Source of the DNA: Phycisphaerales bacterium
Lineage (GTDB): Bacteria; Planctomycetota; Phycisphaerae; Phycisphaerales; SM1A02
DNA length: 64,000 nucleotides
NCBI GenBank assembly: GCA_022446965.1
Contig: JAKVBV010000004.1
Span: forward strand, 16,238 to 80,237
Reading direction: 5' to 3'
In this document: piece by piece, positions 55,484-63,663 of the stretch
Position numbering within the stretch: the first letter of the stretch is position 1
How the letters are laid out: the number at the start of each line of letters is the position of its first letter
Program-made: the position numbers and the translations under genes
Notes under the pieces: generated by a model
Databases searched by the model: none
Seen by the model: only the letters and a program-made list of their open reading frames with translations
Told to the model about the DNA's origin: nothing

Positions 55484-56368
55484 ATGGCACGCAGCATCTG
55501 GATGAATGGCACGCTGGTCGACCCGAACGACGCCAAAGTAAGCGTTTTCGATCATGGGTTGCTCTATGGAGATGGCTGTTTCGAGGGGATCCGTGTGTAC
55601 GGCGGGCATGTCTTCAAGCTGCAGGCGCATGTGGAACGCATGCAGGCCTCAGCTCGTCGCATCCATCTTGAGCCGCCGTACTCCGACAGCGAACTGGCCG
55701 CAGCGATCGAAGAAACGGTGCAGGCCAACCGCATCGAAGACGGCTATGTGCGTGTGGTCTACACCCGCGGCAAAGGATCGCTCGGGCTGAGCCCGTTCTC
55801 CTGCACCGAGCCGGCCTGCATCATCATCGCCGACACCATCACGCTGTACCCGGAAGAGATGTACACGCAGGGCATGCCTGTGGTGATCGCCCAGCGCCCT
55901 CGCATTCCGATCGAGTGCCTAGATCCGCAGATCAAGAGCTTGAACTACCTGAACAACATCCTTGCCAAGGTCGAAGCCATCGACGCCGGCGTGCACGAAG
56001 CGATCATGCTCAACACGCAGGGCAAGGTGGCTGAATGTACCGGCGACAACATCTTCCTTGTGAAGGACGGCGAGATCATCACACCCGATACCGCTGCCGG
56101 CATGCTGCACGGCATCACCCGCCAGTTCGTGATGGAAGAAGTCGCCCCCGCGTGCGGCTACACCGTGACCGAGCGCGAGGTCGAGCGCGACGAACTCTTC
56201 ACGGCCGACGAGATCTTCCTCACTGGTACCGCGGCCGAGGTGATCGGTGTCAGCAGTATTGATGGCACGCCCATCGGAAGTGGTGTGGTCGGCCCGATCA
56301 CACGGCAGTTGACCGAGCAGTTCCGTGGCATGGTCACGTCGCTGTCGGCGTCACCCGTCGAACAGTGA
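55484..56368 (+). CDS. ilvE: branched-chain amino acid aminotransferase
   Basis: A 294-residue fold-type IV PLP enzyme. The PLP lysine is K151 in LDPQIKSLNYLNNILAK; start FDHGLLYGDGCFEGIRVY and EIFLTGTAAEVIGV fit IlvE. It would make Leu, Ile and Val from their 2-oxo acids; D-amino acid aminotransferase is the closest alternative. AGGAG lies 5 bases before the ATG. Converges with the cyclodeaminase gene. Confidence 0.92.
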   Translation: MARSIWMNGTLVDPNDAKVSVFDHGLLYGDGCFEGIRVYGGHVFKLQAHVERMQASARRIHLEPPYSDSELAAAIEETVQANRIEDGYVRVVYTRGKGSLGLSPFSCTEPACIIIADTITLYPEEMYTQGMPVVIAQRPRIPIECLDPQIKSLNYLNNILAKVEAIDAGVHEAIMLNTQGKVAECTGDNIFLVKDGEIITPDTAAGMLHGITRQFVMEEVAPACGYTVTEREVERDELFTADEIFLTGTAAEVIGVSSIDGTPIGSGVVGPITRQLTEQFRGMVTSLSASPVEQ

Positions 56369-56373
56369 ATTGA

Positions 56374-56949
56374 TCAGCCCAGTGCCTTGAGCATGGTGTC
56401 GAGCGACGCCTGCAGGGCGTTGCGCCGTGCAGTATCGCTGACCAGTGGCAGATTCACCCGTACGTTTTCCGCTGCCGCGTGCGCTGCGGCCATGCACAGG
56501 TGCAGCGCACCGTTGAGGTCGCTGTGCAGCATGGGGTTGGTGCGTGGCCGCATGGCGTCGCAGCGTTCCAGGGCATCGATACAGGCGCCGATGGTGCGCA
56601 TGGGAGCGTCGATCGCGGCGTCCACCGCGTCGTCCCATCCCGCCACTCGAGCGGTGTCATCCTTTGGCAGTTTCCACAGTGCGTTGAGCGTGCCGTAGGC
56701 ATCGGCATCGGCGTCGGCCAGCGTGAGCGTGTGGGCGGCAAGATCCTGCAGTGCATCACGGTCGGCAGTGTTGGCCGCGTCGTGGTCGGCGAACTTCGCC
56801 TTGCCGATGGTGTACGACAGCACCATGCCCGCCAGTGACATGCCCATGGCGGCCACCGTGCCGGCTGCCGCGCCGCCGCCGGGCGTGGGGGCATCGGAGG
56901 CGAGCGCCTCGATGAAGCCTTCGATGGTGTGTTCGCGGAGGCTGGTCAT
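56374..56949 (-). CDS. cyclodeaminase/cyclohydrolase (FTCD-C/FchA) family protein
   Basis: A 191-residue helical protein with the family start SLREHTIEGFIEALASDAPTPGGGAAAGTVAAMG. The family covers formimidoyl-tetrahydrofolate cyclodeaminase and methenyl-tetrahydrofolate cyclohydrolase (FchA); with no formiminotransferase domain, the cyclohydrolase is likelier. Its ATG overlaps the pheT stop (ATGA), an odd coupling that may tie folate-derived one-carbon supply to translation. Confidence 0.82.
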   Translation of the reverse strand: MTSLREHTIEGFIEALASDAPTPGGGAAAGTVAAMGMSLAGMVLSYTIGKAKFADHDAANTADRDALQDLAAHTLTLADADADAYGTLNALWKLPKDDTARVAGWDDAVDAAIDAPMRTIGACIDALERCDAMRPRTNPMLHSDLNGALHLCMAAAHAAAENVRVNLPLVSDTARRNALQASLDTMLKALG

Positions 56950-58979
56950 GATCGCACCTGGGCGTCCACGCCAGTCTTGAGGGCATCGACAACACGTGTC
57001 ATAGGGCCGTCCACTTCTTCATGGCGAAGCGTGCGGTCATCGGCTCGGAAGGTGAGTCGCAGCGTGACGGATTTGTGACCGGCATCCATGCCCTTGCCGC
57101 GATACACGGTGACAAAGCGAGTGCCTTCGTGCATGGGCAGATCGAGCGCCGCGATGGTGTCGGCCATGGCGGTCCACGACACGGCCTCTTCGACGATGGC
57201 CGAGACATCGCGTTCGATGGATGGGAATGCCGGCGGGGGTGACGCGGCGGCGTCTTCGGTCCCTACCGACATCCACGGTGCGACACGCAAGATGGCGCAG
57301 AGCACGGTGATGTCATCGAGGCCGGCTGCAGCAGTGACGCTCGGGTCGATTCGGCCCAGCCAGCCGAAGGTGTCGCCGTTGAGATGGATCGTGCCACCGG
57401 GCGACATCCATTCTGGCGCGTTGCCAGCATCCACACGCACCTGAGCGCCATCGCCGCCAAGGACCCGAGCGACTTGATCGACTGCAGCACGCAGCGGCCG
57501 GATGCCGTCGTCACCTTCGTCGGCGATCAGGCACAGTTCAAGTTGTTCCTGTGGGTCGGTGTCGGGCATGAAGGCGCTGCCCAGTTCGAACAGCCGCATG
57601 CCGTGTGCAGCGCCGTGGTCGGCGTTGTGCTTGCGCACCTTCAACAGGCTGGTGACTAGGCTCGGCCGCAGCGCGTCTTCTGCCATGGCGCGGGATTCGT
57701 CCAGTTGCAGGGGATCAGTACCCCCGAGGAGTGCCTTGGCCTGGGTGGCATCTGTGAGTGAATGGGTGACGGTTTCCACGTAGCCCTCGGCGACGAGGCT
57801 GTCAGCAAGATGGCGGCGGCGGCGTGCGTCGACGGGTTCCGTGACGGGTTTCACCTCGATGCGTTCGCGCACCGGCACCGGCCCGAAACCATGCATGCGC
57901 ATCACTTCTTCGATCAAGTCCACTTCGCGAGTGATGTCGCCGCGGTGGCAGGGCACCGTGCAATGCAGCGTGTCGCCGTCGGCCACCGGGGCGAAGCCCA
58001 GGCGCGTGAGCGAATCGATCATGGTGGTATCGTCGATGTCCAGGCCAAGCAGGCTGCGGCAGCGATCAGGGCGAATGTCCACCTGTAGTAGGTCAGCCAT
58101 CTTGAGGCACGCGCCAACCATACCGTTGTCCATCACGCCGCCGGCGGAATCAAGAATCAACCGGCACAATCGCTCGGCGGCGAAGTCCACCTGCAAGGGC
58201 GACACACCGCGCTCGAAACGAAAGGACGAATCGCTGGCGATGTTGTGCAGTCGGCTGGTGTGTCGCACCATCAGTGGGTCGAAGGTGGCAGCTTCGATCA
58301 AAAGATTGGTGGTACTTTCAGTCACGGCGGCGTCGGCGCCGCCTTTGACGCCGGCGAGCGCCACTGGCTTCTCGGCATCGGCGATCACCAACTCGGTGCC
58401 GTTGAGCTCGATCTCGACGGCGTCTTCACCCAAGGGGAGAAATCGCTCGCCCTTGCGGGCCATGCGCACTTCAATGCGTCCGCCGGCGAGTTTGTCCAGA
58501 TCAAAGGCGTGCGTCGGCTGGCCAAGTTCAAATAGCACGAAGTTGGTGGCGTCGACAACGTTGTTGCGGGGCACGTCGCCGCGGACTTCAAGACGGGTGC
58601 GGATGTGGTCGGGCGATGGGCCGATCTTCACGCCTCGAATGATGTGCGCCGTGTATCGGGGGCACGCGTCGAATTCGTGGTTGTGAATGAGGTCATGGTT
58701 CGGGTCGATATCAGGACCGCAGGTTTCCGGGTCATAGATATCAGCAAAGGTCGGCAGCACGAGTGTGCGGCCGCTGGCGGCGGCAATCTCTCTGGCCAGG
58801 CCGACATGGCAAGTGCAGTCGCCCCGGTTGGACGTCATTTCAAAATCTTGTTGAACGCCCCCGGCGACGTCTTCAGTGCCTTCAAGCGGAAAGCCCGCCG
58901 CGGTGAGCAATTCAGCCTGCTCGGCAGCGTCGGCAGGGCGGTCGAGGTAGTCATTGATCCAATCAACGCACGTCAGCAT
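56946..58979 (-). CDS. pheT: phenylalanyl-tRNA synthetase beta subunit without the tRNA-binding (EMAP) domain
   Basis: A 677-residue PheT. It starts LTCVDWINDYLD, then about residues 13-40 join directly to the B3/4 editing domain (FEMTSNRGDCTCHVGLAREIAAASG, DVPRNNVVDATNFVLFELGQPTHAFD), then B5, the core and the C-terminal ferredoxin-fold anticodon-binding domain (PAFPSIERDVSAIVEE). The EMAP/OB-fold tRNA-binding domain present in typical bacterial PheT (about 795 residues) is missing. pheS is not adjacent. A TTG 6 codons upstream is in frame. The cyclodeaminase ATG overlaps its stop. Confidence 0.93.
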   Translation of the reverse strand: MLTCVDWINDYLDRPADAAEQAELLTAAGFPLEGTEDVAGGVQQDFEMTSNRGDCTCHVGLAREIAAASGRTLVLPTFADIYDPETCGPDIDPNHDLIHNHEFDACPRYTAHIIRGVKIGPSPDHIRTRLEVRGDVPRNNVVDATNFVLFELGQPTHAFDLDKLAGGRIEVRMARKGERFLPLGEDAVEIELNGTELVIADAEKPVALAGVKGGADAAVTESTTNLLIEAATFDPLMVRHTSRLHNIASDSSFRFERGVSPLQVDFAAERLCRLILDSAGGVMDNGMVGACLKMADLLQVDIRPDRCRSLLGLDIDDTTMIDSLTRLGFAPVADGDTLHCTVPCHRGDITREVDLIEEVMRMHGFGPVPVRERIEVKPVTEPVDARRRRHLADSLVAEGYVETVTHSLTDATQAKALLGGTDPLQLDESRAMAEDALRPSLVTSLLKVRKHNADHGAAHGMRLFELGSAFMPDTDPQEQLELCLIADEGDDGIRPLRAAVDQVARVLGGDGAQVRVDAGNAPEWMSPGGTIHLNGDTFGWLGRIDPSVTAAAGLDDITVLCAILRVAPWMSVGTEDAAASPPPAFPSIERDVSAIVEEAVSWTAMADTIAALDLPMHEGTRFVTVYRGKGMDAGHKSVTLRLTFRADDRTLRHEEVDGPMTRVVDALKTGVDAQVRS

Positions 58980-59002
58980 GGGTGCAGTATCCGTCAAGGC
59001 GG

Positions 59003-59008
59003 TACGCT
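59003..59008 (+). promoter_or_regulatory. candidate -10 giving a leaderless mRNA (lipoprotein cluster)
   Basis: TACGCT, ending exactly 6 bases before the ATG at 59015; identical to the element before 52572. Confidence 0.4.
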
Positions 59009-59014
59009 CTGTCC

Positions 59015-59638
59015 ATGCGATGTGCCGTATGGATCTGTGGCTTGGTGATGGTTGTGGCCTCCGGGGCGTGCAGCCGTGCCACGGTGTCTGATGCCGATGC
59101 CTTGGCGTGGTCGAGCGTGCCTGATGATTTCAGTGTGGATCTGACGATTCTGGTGGCCCCTGATGGCGACCGTGCACACGAACGCACCAGCCGCCTGGTG
59201 GTGTTCGCCGACGGTTCGGTGCATTACGACGCCCGCCGCGGTCGCGGTCCCAACACCCTGCCTGGCTGGGTGCGTCATCTGGACCATACCGAGATGACGC
59301 GGCTGTGGGATGCCGCCTTGCGGCAGGGGATGACCGATGTGTCGAAGGCCGATCCGCCGCAGGATCTTCGTCGGGTGCGCATGCCCGAGCCGGGTGGGTC
59401 GATCTGGTTGCTGGCCCTCACGGCCAATGGCGATCGGTGGAATGTGCTGCGGGCCTATGGTCCGGGCGAGATGCCGGATGCATCGCTGAAGGCCTTCGCT
59501 CGCGCCGCTCTGGCCACGGCGTGGGCCAAGGACACGCCAGATGAACAGAGTGTGGTTGATCCCATGCGATGGGCGTATGGCGATGATCCGTGGGGGGTGT
59601 GGAATGAGGCCATTGAGGAGAACGATGATGATTCGTGA
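59015..59638 (+). CDS. putative lipoprotein, unknown (first of the 59-61 kb cluster)
   Basis: A 207-residue protein with signal and lipobox SGAC (about 16-19). It contains DDFSVDLTILVAPDGDRAHERTSRLVVFADGSVHYDARRG, a beta-rich body shared in tone with the next gene. It ends with an acidic ENDDDS. No family recognised. Overlaps the next gene by 11 bases and is probably part of a three-gene unit. Confidence 0.65.
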   Translation: MRCAVWICGLVMVVASGACSRATVSDADALAWSSVPDDFSVDLTILVAPDGDRAHERTSRLVVFADGSVHYDARRGRGPNTLPGWVRHLDHTEMTRLWDAALRQGMTDVSKADPPQDLRRVRMPEPGGSIWLLALTANGDRWNVLRAYGPGEMPDASLKAFARAALATAWAKDTPDEQSVVDPMRWAYGDDPWGVWNEAIEENDDDS

Positions 59639-60125
59639 ATTGAGTGCGGTGATGTGTGTCGGTGTTCTGGCGGGGTGCTCATCGGCGCCATTAGGACCCT
59701 CGGGTGGATCGCGTGATGCCGTGGTGGATGTGTTCATGACCACAGACGACGGGCGGCTGGCTCGTTGGGTGTTGGAAGACGACGGCACGATGCACTTTGC
59801 TGGTGGGCACGCGGCTCGCAACGGTGACTGGCAATGGACCGGCGCTGGTGATCCGACCGAGGTGGACAAGATCAAGCGTGTCGTGCAGGCGTGGGGCGAC
59901 CGCCCGATCCCCGGTGATGGCACGAATCATGTCGTCTGGCATGTGCGTGTGGGTGACGATGCTGTGCAGCAGATTCACGGCGTCAGTGCACCAATCCAGA
60001 CCATGTGGTTGGCGCTTGATACCGCCGGGCGGGAACGACTTCGAGACGTCTTTGACCGTGTGCCAGAAGGTGATCTGACCAAATACATGCGTGAGCGTGA
60101 AGCTGCAGCGCAGGTTGAGGAGTGA
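59628..60125 (+). CDS. putative lipoprotein, unknown (second of the cluster)
   Basis: A 165-residue lipoprotein (signal with LAGC at about 15-18). The start ATG at 59628 is 7 bases after GAGGAG; a second ATG directly before it is possible. The body, with VDVFMTTDDGRLARWVLEDDGTMHF, resembles that of the previous gene in layout (beta-strands plus a late arginine-rich helix), suggesting a duplicated family. Unknown function. Confidence 0.65.
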   Translation: MIRELSAVMCVGVLAGCSSAPLGPSGGSRDAVVDVFMTTDDGRLARWVLEDDGTMHFAGGHAARNGDWQWTGAGDPTEVDKIKRVVQAWGDRPIPGDGTNHVVWHVRVGDDAVQQIHGVSAPIQTMWLALDTAGRERLRDVFDRVPEGDLTKYMREREAAAQVEE

Positions 60126-60130
60126 GTGTG

Positions 60131-60907
60131 ATGCGTCGAGGTGTTTCGCTGCTGGGAATGTTGATCTCACTGGTGTGTCTGGTGGTGCTGGCCGCGCTTA
60201 TGATGGAGGGGTTGTCCAAGGGCGGGGCATCGATCGGGTTGGGTGGTGGTGAAGGCCGCGGCGGCGTTGCCGGTTCGGCCATGGGCCTGACCGACTCGAT
60301 GAATCTGAATCAGATCTTCCAGTCGATGCATGCGCGTCGAGCGGCGAATCCCACCGCGGGCTTACCGCATCCGAGCAAGTACACCAACGACAGTCAGGAC
60401 AATGTCTCCGATGCGATGTGGAGTTTGTTGATCGCTGAGAATCTGGTGATGCCCAAGATGTTGGTGTCACAGCTCGATGACGGGTGGGTCGAGGTGTATG
60501 AGCGCTACGATTACGGTGCGATCGATCCGTCCAATGGCTACTACTGGGATCCCGGATTCAGCGCGGATCTGCACGACATTTCCAATGTGTCATTCGCTCA
60601 CGTGCCGCTGCACGGCAAGCGTGCGGAGCATTGGACGAAGTGGCGTATGGACAGTTCGTTTCCGTTGGTTGGCAATCGTGGGCCCGAAGATGGCGATGAG
60701 TCGCTGGATTCGGTGACGTGTCCAGACGGCCGCTGGCAGGGGGCGGTGGTGTTTGGTGACGGCCATGTGGAAACGCTCAAAGGTGTTGGCGACTTTGGTG
60801 GCGGTCGCGACAACCTCTTTATGATCGACGATCCCGGTGGCAGCGACGCCATCCTGGGTTTCACCCAGCGCATGGGTTCACGAGGGCCCGTGCTGCAGTG
60901 GGATTAG
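60131..60907 (+). CDS. prepilin-like secreted protein with H-X9-DG motif
   Basis: A 258-residue protein. Its N-terminus MRRGVSLLGMLISLVCLVVLAALM resembles a type IV prepilin (RG followed by a hydrophobic helix) but lacks the glutamate at +5. The C-terminal GAVVFGDGHVETLKG is the H-X9-DG-type ending of planctomycete DUF1559-like proteins, sometimes called major pseudopilins. The ATG at 60131 has GAGGAG 9 bases upstream; a GTG at 60122 overlaps the previous stop and is possible. It may form surface or secretion structures with the two lipoproteins; this is inferred. Confidence 0.75.
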   Translation: MRRGVSLLGMLISLVCLVVLAALMMEGLSKGGASIGLGGGEGRGGVAGSAMGLTDSMNLNQIFQSMHARRAANPTAGLPHPSKYTNDSQDNVSDAMWSLLIAENLVMPKMLVSQLDDGWVEVYERYDYGAIDPSNGYYWDPGFSADLHDISNVSFAHVPLHGKRAEHWTKWRMDSSFPLVGNRGPEDGDESLDSVTCPDGRWQGAVVFGDGHVETLKGVGDFGGGRDNLFMIDDPGGSDAILGFTQRMGSRGPVLQWD

Positions 60908-60913
60908 CGGGTC

Positions 60914-60926
60914 GGGGTCAGACCGC
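60914..60926. repeat. palindrome, copy H (GGGGTCAGACCGC)
   Basis: A copy with one substitution, 6 bases past the stop codon of the prepilin-like gene. Confidence 0.6.
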
Positions 60927-60940
60927 ACCTTGTTCAACAC

Positions 60941-61013
60941 TGGGCTGGGCAGGATTCGAACCTGCGACCAGGCGATTATGAGTCGCTTGCTCTAACCACT
61001 GAGCTACCAGCCC
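60941..61013 (-). tRNA. tRNA-Ile2 (CAT anticodon)
   Basis: A perfect acceptor GGGCTGG/CCAGCCC, anticodon loop CTCATAA (CAT) and T-arm GCAGG-TTCGAAT-CCTGC. A CAT anticodon could be Met or, after lysidine modification by TilS, Ile. The D-arm to variable-loop sequence, with AGTGGTTAGAGC and GCGACTCATAATCGC then TGGTCGC, matches E. coli tRNA-Ile2 closely, so Ile2 is favoured over elongator Met. Confidence 0.9.
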
Positions 61014-61187
61014 GCTCGAGTGACATTCTACGACGTTTTGCTTATCAGACGACGGGCTGCCACAGCCGCGCCGTCCCTGCGGCCACACAAGCGGCGCAGG
61101 ATGCGCGGCTCCACCGGCTCGACTCCGTGGCGGTGTGGTTGGCTCATTCAACAACCGACGAGTTGTGTGGACTGGATAGGAGCCCGC

Positions 61188-62684
61188 ATGCACACTCGCA
61201 TTCACACTGCCCTCGTCTCCGTGCTTATTGCGACCGCCACAAGCGGCGCAGATGTCATCACGGTGGGCCCCGGTCTCGATGCACAAACGCTGACGCACGC
61301 GCTTTCCCTGGCTGCCGATGGTGATCACATCGCCATTGCCTCCGGCACCTGGTCGCCACCGGCGCCAGGAGGCGCAGCGATCCATCTGATCGACCGAACC
61401 CTCACGATCCGCGCCCTTGATGCTGCCGCACCACCCACGTTGAGCGGTGGCGCCACTGGCCGCGCGGTCATCGTGGAGGGCGGCGACATCATGTTGCAGG
61501 ATCTGATTCTCGAAGGTGGCACCGTGCCTGGTGGCGACATCAATGGCGACAGCCTCACCATGGACTGGGAGCGATCCGGTGGTGCGGTCACCATGAGCAA
61601 CGCCACGGTCGCCGTGCACACATGCACCGTCAACGGTGGTGGCGCCTTTCATGGCGGTTGCATCGGGGCCTGGTGGTCGAATGTGTCACTGCAGAACGTG
61701 AGTCTGTCCGCCGGCATGGCGACATTCTTCGGTGGTGCGATGCGTGTACATGGGGGATCGCTCATGATCGATTCCAGCGGCCTGTCCAATTGCCTCGCCG
61801 ACACGGGCGGTGCGATCGTAGTGGGCGGTGGGTGCGAGGTGCAGTTGAGTTCAGTGACCGTGGATGCCTGCCAGGCCACGTTCTATGGCGGCGGTCTGTG
61901 CATTGACGGTTCGCAGGGTGCGATCGATGCGGCACTCGACAGCGTGACCGTGTCCAACTGCGCTGCTGGTCAATCTGGAGGTGGGCTGTACATCTACGGC
62001 GGCAGTCTGGATGGTGAGGATCTGTCCATCAGTGGATGCAGCGCTGCCGATGGCGGTGCCATCGCGGCGATCAACACCACGTGTCGCGTGGACTCGTCAT
62101 CGCTCAGTGGAAACACTGCAACAAGTGACGGTGGAGGCCTGTGGGCCTATCAGAGCGATGTGGATGTGCAGCAGTCTTTGCTGCAACAGCACAGTGCCGT
62201 GTATGGCGGCGGGGTGTTTCTGGACTGGTGTGCATCGGCGTCATTCATCGGCACGCAGTGGTCATCAAACGATGCCACACTGCGGGGCGGGGCGATGTAT
62301 GCCGTGGGGTCGGCCGGGCAAGACACCGGGGTGGTCAGTTGCACGGTGGAAGACAACACTGCCGGCCTAGGCGTGGATGGTGTGGTGTTCACCGATGGCA
62401 ATGCAGGTGTGGTACAGGGATCGTCGTTCTGCGGGCAGGATGATCATGTCGGCGGCACGTGGACGGATCTCGGCGGCAACACCTTTGCCGATCAATGCGC
62501 TGGCGATGTCACGTGCCCGGGTGATCTGGATGGGTCAAACATCATCGACATGGGCGACATCGTGGCGCTGTTGTCGGCCTGGGGGCCGTGCAGCGGCCAG
62601 TGTGATGGTGATGCAGACGAAGACGGCCTCATTGGCGTGCGCGATTTGATTTCGCTGCTGCGCCGTTGGGGCGAAGGCTGTTGA
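61188..62684 (+). CDS. secreted right-handed beta-helix protein with dockerin-like tail
   Basis: A 498-residue exported protein. Signal peptide 1-23 (TALVSVLIATATSGADV), then a Gly/Ser/Thr/Asp-rich body of repeated strands (GGAVTMSNATVAVHTCTVNG, GGAMRVHGGSLMIDSSGL, GGGLYIYGGSLDGEDLSISG) typical of polymorphic-membrane-protein or pectate-lyase-like beta-helices. The last 50 residues (CPGDLDGSNIIDMGDIVALL, DADEDGLIGVRDLISLLRRW) form two EF-hand-like calcium loops as in dockerins, a signature of Phycisphaerae exported proteins. A TAGGAG lies 5 bases before the ATG. Role: surface polysaccharide or adhesion, inferred only. Confidence 0.88.
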   Translation: MHTRIHTALVSVLIATATSGADVITVGPGLDAQTLTHALSLAADGDHIAIASGTWSPPAPGGAAIHLIDRTLTIRALDAAAPPTLSGGATGRAVIVEGGDIMLQDLILEGGTVPGGDINGDSLTMDWERSGGAVTMSNATVAVHTCTVNGGGAFHGGCIGAWWSNVSLQNVSLSAGMATFFGGAMRVHGGSLMIDSSGLSNCLADTGGAIVVGGGCEVQLSSVTVDACQATFYGGGLCIDGSQGAIDAALDSVTVSNCAAGQSGGGLYIYGGSLDGEDLSISGCSAADGGAIAAINTTCRVDSSSLSGNTATSDGGGLWAYQSDVDVQQSLLQQHSAVYGGGVFLDWCASASFIGTQWSSNDATLRGGAMYAVGSAGQDTGVVSCTVEDNTAGLGVDGVVFTDGNAGVVQGSSFCGQDDHVGGTWTDLGGNTFADQCAGDVTCPGDLDGSNIIDMGDIVALLSAWGPCSGQCDGDADEDGLIGVRDLISLLRRWGEGC

Positions 62685-62738
62685 GTGGCGTGGGGCGGGC
62701 TGTGGTCCAGTTCGTCGTGTCGGTCCGCCCGCGCCGGC

Positions 62739-63566
62739 TCAATCATTTAGCACGTTCAAGATGGCTTCGTGCAGGGGACCGTTGCTGGATAGCCCGCGTC
62801 GCACGCTGCTGTCGTTGGTGTGTGCACCGTTCCAGTCGCTGAAGTGTCCACCGGCGTGCCGTAGCACGGCGATGATGGCGCTGCAGTCCCAAGGGTTGAG
62901 TTCCGGCTCGAGCACGGCGTCCACGCGTCCGGTGACGAGCAAGAGCGAGCTGTGGCAGTCGCTCCAGCCGCGGGTTCTCCGGGCGGCGCTGTGTAGCCGC
63001 AGCCAAGGCGCGTGATCGTCGTCGCAGTAGTCGAGGCTGGTCATGCAGACCATGGCTTGCTCAAGTGCCGTGGTAGTGCTGACGGTGGCGGCGACGGGTT
63101 CGTTGTTCCCACGTTTCCAGAACGCGCCGGCGCTGGTGGCCCACACAGTTTCGTACAGGCCCGGGTAGTGCATCACACCGGCGATGGGGTCACCGTCGTG
63201 TTCCAGGCCAATGAGTGTGCCGAACACCGGCACGCCGTGTACAAAACTCACGGTGCCGTCGATGGGATCGATCACCCATCGCCAGCCGGTCGTGCCGCCT
63301 TGTGCCCCGTGTTCTTCGCCGAGGATGGCGTCTTCGGGGAAGGCAGACGAGATCGCGGCGCGGATGATGGCCTCGGCCTGCGTGTCGGCGGCGGTGACTG
63401 GGGAGCCGTCGGCCTTGTCGTCCGTGTCGACACGTGCGCCGCTCACGTGCGATTCAAAGTGCTGCATGATGGCGGCGCCAGCATCGAGTGCCGCCTGCAT
63501 GGCGACGTGGATGCGGTCGTGTTGTGCAGGCGGTGCGTCCGCGATGGTTGGGGAGAGCCAGTGCAT
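62739..63566 (-). CDS. inositol monophosphatase family phosphatase
   Basis: A 275-residue Mg-dependent phosphatase. Metal sites: E84 and E85 in ILGEEHGAQ, VIDPIDGT (99-105) and NPWDCSAIIAVLRHAGG near 225-240. The family includes inositol-1-phosphatase, histidinol-phosphatase and CysQ; the substrate is not decidable here. The ATG at 63566 lies 8 bases after a minus-strand TAGTGT; the in-frame GTG at 63578 would fall inside that hexamer, so the ATG is chosen. Confidence 0.88.
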   Translation of the reverse strand: MHWLSPTIADAPPAQHDRIHVAMQAALDAGAAIMQHFESHVSGARVDTDDKADGSPVTAADTQAEAIIRAAISSAFPEDAILGEEHGAQGGTTGWRWVIDPIDGTVSFVHGVPVFGTLIGLEHDGDPIAGVMHYPGLYETVWATSAGAFWKRGNNEPVAATVSTTTALEQAMVCMTSLDYCDDDHAPWLRLHSAARRTRGWSDCHSSLLLVTGRVDAVLEPELNPWDCSAIIAVLRHAGGHFSDWNGAHTNDSSVRRGLSSNGPLHEAILNVLND

Positions 63567-63574
63567 GGGGGTGG

Positions 63575-63580
63575 ACACTA
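63575..63580 (-). promoter_or_regulatory. candidate -10 of the phosphatase gene
   Basis: TAGTGT on the minus strand ends 8 bases before the ATG; near-leaderless geometry. Confidence 0.35.
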
Positions 63581-63651
63581 GCAGGGTTGGTGTGTGCGTC
63601 CGGGTGAGGTGGGGCGTGGGGTGACCGGTGAATGTGTCGATCGTGTCGTGC

Positions 63652-63657
63652 TAGGGT
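63652..63657 (+). promoter_or_regulatory. candidate -10 giving a leaderless mRNA (last gene)
   Basis: TAGGGT ends exactly 6 bases before the ATG at 63664. Confidence 0.4.
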
Positions 63658-63663
63658 GTCTTC

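Noticed and set aside
60941..61013. Reading this tRNA as elongator tRNA-Met
   Set aside because: The D-arm and anticodon-arm sequence matches tRNA-Ile2 better, although both share the CAT anticodon.
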